Translations under genes and position numbers: made by a program
Notes under the pieces: generated by a model
Told to the model about the DNA's origin: nothing
The model's database searches: none
What the model saw: the letters and a program-made list of their open reading frames with translations, nothing else
Assembly (NCBI GenBank): GCA_021807465.1
Contig: JAKBCX010000057.1
Location: 1 to 7,783, forward strand
Direction: 5' to 3'
DNA: 7,783 bases
DNA from: Pseudomonadota bacterium
GTDB lineage: Bacteria; Pseudomonadota; Alphaproteobacteria; Acetobacterales; Acetobacteraceae
Part shown: positions 5,841 through 7,783 of the stretch, piece by piece
Numbering within the stretch: the stretch's first letter is position 1
Layout: every line of letters begins with the position of its first letter

Positions 5841-6880
5841 CAGTTCTGCCCCGCTTCGCGCACCGCCATGCCATCGCTAAGCTGGTAGGCGCCCGTGGTG
5901 ATAAGCGGCAGCGCCGTGTTCAGCGTGGGGGCGAGTATGGTTTTGTCTCCAAGCTGCCCCAACACCCGCACATTCGCGCGGTGGGCCAGCCCATCGCGCC
6001 CCTCCTGAAACACGTAGTTTCCGTACTCATCGTTCTGCACGGCATCGCGCGGCACGGCATAGCCGGTTAGTGTTCCGGCCCGCAGCGCCGCCCGCACGGA
6101 CTCGCCAATGGGCGCGGAGCCGTTCAGCGCCAGGGTTATGTCTATCAGCCCTGTCTGCGGGTCGAGCATAGCGGCGCGATGCGCTACCTCGGCCTGTATT
6201 GTGGTGTTGCTCACCAGCAGCGAAAGCGTGGCGTGAGTGCCGGATAGAATACCCTGCGCCTCGCTCTCCGGCACGCCCACCAGCGCGGCGGGGTGCGCCG
6301 CATCAACCAAGCGGAAGAGCGGCGCGCCAGCCGCCTGGGCCGACCCTTGCGCCGCTAGAACAGCCGTCACCACCCCGGCCACGGGGGCGGTTATGTCGCG
6401 CGTGGTCCCGGCTCCATTTTGGCGCAATGCCGCAAGCTGGGCCTGGGCATCATTGAGAACCTGGTCAGCAGCGGCAAGATCGGCCTGCGTGGCCAAATGC
6501 GCGGCCAGCAACGCGGAAACATGCGCCCGCGCCGCACCGGCCGCCTTCACCGCATCTTCCGCCTTGTGCAACGTGGCCACTGAATCCGCATCGGGCACAA
6601 TGCGCGCAAGGCGCTCTCCTTCCGCCACGCGCTCGCCCGGCACCACCATCACCCTATTCACAATCCCGGCGGCCGGCAGAATAATGTCGCGCTGGGCAGG
6701 GCCGCCTACAACGCTGCCATAGGCTTCCACAATGCGCGGCACGGTGGTTTTGGTCAGCGTCATTGTCTGCACCGCCACGCTGGGCGGCGTTGCGGGCGCT
6801 GGGGCGGAGCCGCCGCGCAGCAGAAAAAACAAGATGAGGCCCGCAAGCACAAAAGCGGCGGGGATGGCGATGCGTCTCAT
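5840..6880 (-). CDS. RND efflux periplasmic adaptor (membrane fusion protein, HlyD/AcrA family)
   Basis: This 346-residue adaptor would bridge the inner-membrane pump and the outer-membrane channel. Seen: an N-terminal hydrophobic anchor or signal at about 5-21 with no Cys after it, so it is probably not a lipoprotein. Two half lipoyl motifs follow, around 66-95 (LPAAGIVNRVMVVPGERVAEG) and 161-190 (ITAPVAGVVTAVLAAQG). An Ala/Gln-rich helical hairpin lies between them at about 100-155, then a beta-barrel at about 195-265 and a membrane-proximal domain from about 270. The hairpin is short, as in adaptors of three-part RND pumps. ATG at 6880-6878 is preferred because AGGAA sits 8 bases upstream and it overlaps the upstream gene's stop by 4 bases (ATGA). 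The gene stop overlaps the pump start by one base. No His/Met-rich metal-binding extension is seen. Confidence 0.93.
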   Translation of the reverse strand: MRRIAIPAAFVLAGLILFFLLRGGSAPAPATPPSVAVQTMTLTKTTVPRIVEAYGSVVGGPAQRDIILPAAGIVNRVMVVPGERVAEGERLARIVPDADSVATLHKAEDAVKAAGAARAHVSALLAAHLATQADLAAADQVLNDAQAQLAALRQNGAGTTRDITAPVAGVVTAVLAAQGSAQAAGAPLFRLVDAAHPAALVGVPESEAQGILSGTHATLSLLVSNTTIQAEVAHRAAMLDPQTGLIDITLALNGSAPIGESVRAALRAGTLTGYAVPRDAVQNDEYGNYVFQEGRDGLAHRANVRVLGQLGDKTILAPTLNTALPLITTGAYQLSDGMAVREAGQN

Positions 6881-7783
6881 GATGCGGTTTCCTGGGTGGC
6901 AATGGGCGGCAGGCCAAGCCCAAGCAGCGTGGCGAGAGAGAGTTCAGCGGTCTGGAGTTGCGCGCGCAGGGCAATGGCCTCGCGGGTGCGTGCGCCCGCG
7001 GCGGTAATCAGGTCTGTTTCGGCCCGCGCATCCAGCGCCCCCGCGGCAAAGGCGCGTTGCGCGTCTGCGGCGGCGCTTTGGGCCTGCGCCGCCGCCGCAT
7101 CGGCCGCGCGCACCTGGCCACGCAACAGCGCAATATCCTGCGTCAGCGCCTCGGCCCCGGCGGTGGCACTGGTCAGGCTGGCTATGTATTGGGCATGCAA
7201 AGCCGCGCGTGTTGCCTTGGCCGCGGCAATGGCCGGGCGGTTGCGATTGAATAAAGGTAAGGTGAGCGAAACCTGCGGCCCGGCGCTGACGACGCCTGTT
7301 GTATCGCGCCCGCCCGCAGCGCCAACGCTGATGGGCAGGAATTGGCTCCAGATGGCGGCGCGCAATTTCTGCTCGGCCTGCGTATAGCCGTAACGCAGGG
7401 CGATGAGGTCGGGGCGGCGCCCGGGCAACGTGGCAATGGCGCGCTGCACGGCGCTGGCCGGCACTGGCGGCACATTGGGCGTTGCCAACGGCACATTTAC
7501 CCCCGGCGCCAGGCCGAGCAACGCATCCAGCCTATCAAGCGCCTGCGCCTGGCTCTGCTCCTGCGTATTCAGCGCGCCTTGCACCGCCGCCAGAGAATTT
7601 GCCGTGGCGGCGGCATCAGCTTGCGTAAGATTACCCGCCGCTACTTGCGCCTGCACCGAGTTGTTGATGTTGTCCAGCTCTGCTTGGTCCGCCCGCAAGC
7701 TGGCAAGCATGGCCTGGCCGCTTGTCAGCGTCACGCATAATTGCTCGGCTTGCGCCGCCACCTGCCATTCCTGCCAGAGAATC
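6877..7783 (-). CDS. Outer-membrane efflux channel, TolC/OEP family (N-terminal part outside window)
   Basis: This is the outer-membrane channel of the RND pump. The frame is open from the window edge (first complete codon at 7782) to the TGA at 6879-6877, giving 301 visible residues. The GTG at 7761 is internal: the codons before it read ILWQEWQ, matching the EWQ-A-QA helix common in this family, so no start is assigned. Seen: long Ala/Gln/Leu-rich coiled-coil helices; the hinge ALLGLAPG (visible residues about 87-94); and GRRPDL (about 121-126, bases 7422-7405), a hallmark of RND-type outer-membrane factors. A beta-strand segment GPQVSLTLPLFNRNRP follows, then a second helical pair. The last residues, LATLLGLGLPP, resemble the family's usual end. 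The lipid-anchor Cys, if present, would be upstream. It is first in the operon order seen here, ahead of the adaptor and pump. Its promoter is outside the window. Confidence 0.92.
   Translation of the reverse strand, partial: ILWQEWQVAAQAEQLCVTLTSGQAMLASLRADQAELDNINNSVQAQVAAGNLTQADAAATANSLAAVQGALNTQEQSQAQALDRLDALLGLAPGVNVPLATPNVPPVPASAVQRAIATLPGRRPDLIALRYGYTQAEQKLRAAIWSQFLPISVGAAGGRDTTGVVSAGPQVSLTLPLFNRNRPAIAAAKATRAALHAQYIASLTSATAGAEALTQDIALLRGQVRAADAAAAQAQSAAADAQRAFAAGALDARAETDLITAAGARTREAIALRAQLQTAELSLATLLGLGLPPIATQETAS

Noticed and set aside
7759..7761. GTG as the start of the outer-membrane channel gene
   Set aside because: In-frame codons continue to the window edge and match a conserved family helix. 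A start here would remove the first part of the barrel and the signal peptide.

Overview
This is a GC-rich window of seven adjoining genes in two convergent blocks. The gene content (TonB-dependent receptor, ExbB, ExbD and TonB, plus a tripartite RND efflux pump) is that of a Gram-negative bacterium. The sequence style (GC-rich third codon positions, Ala/Pro-rich proteins, tight gene overlaps) suggests an alphaproteobacterium. An acetic-acid-bacterium relative (Acetobacteraceae, Acidocella/Acidiphilium-like) is my best guess from general resemblance, not from a marker gene.

The left block (1-2703, plus strand) is outer-membrane active transport. It opens with the C-terminal 255 codons of a TonB-dependent receptor. 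A 127-bp intergenic region follows, holding a perfect 10-bp GC hairpin and then a nested inverted repeat. Next come exbB (GTG start at 898), exbD (overlapping exbB by one base as TAATG) and tonB (10 bases after exbD). ExbB and ExbD would form the inner-membrane proton-driven motor. TonB, with its Pro/His-rich periplasmic linker, would carry the energy to the receptor. The gene order suggests this motor serves the adjacent receptor, whose substrate cannot be told from the part visible here.

The right block (7783-2784, minus strand) is a complete-order RND efflux operon, transcribed toward the left block. It holds an outer-membrane factor of the TolC/OEP family (5' end outside the window), a periplasmic adaptor and a 1018-residue RND inner-membrane pump. 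The junctions overlap by 4 bases (ATGA) and 1 base (TGATG), so the three genes are almost certainly cotranscribed and translationally coupled. The pump has a paired Asp in TM4, as in drug-type (HAE) RND proteins, but a Glu where AcrB has its TM10 Lys, as in metal-type (HME) CusA. Its substrate class is therefore uncertain.

The blocks converge on an 80-bp spacer with an imperfect 12-bp hairpin that may terminate both transcripts. I see no RNA genes, insertion sequences, CRISPR arrays, attachment sites or origins. Nothing here amounts to a clearly undescribed system. The points most worth a second look are the structured exbB leader, the His-rich TonB linker and the mixed proton-relay residues of the RND pump.
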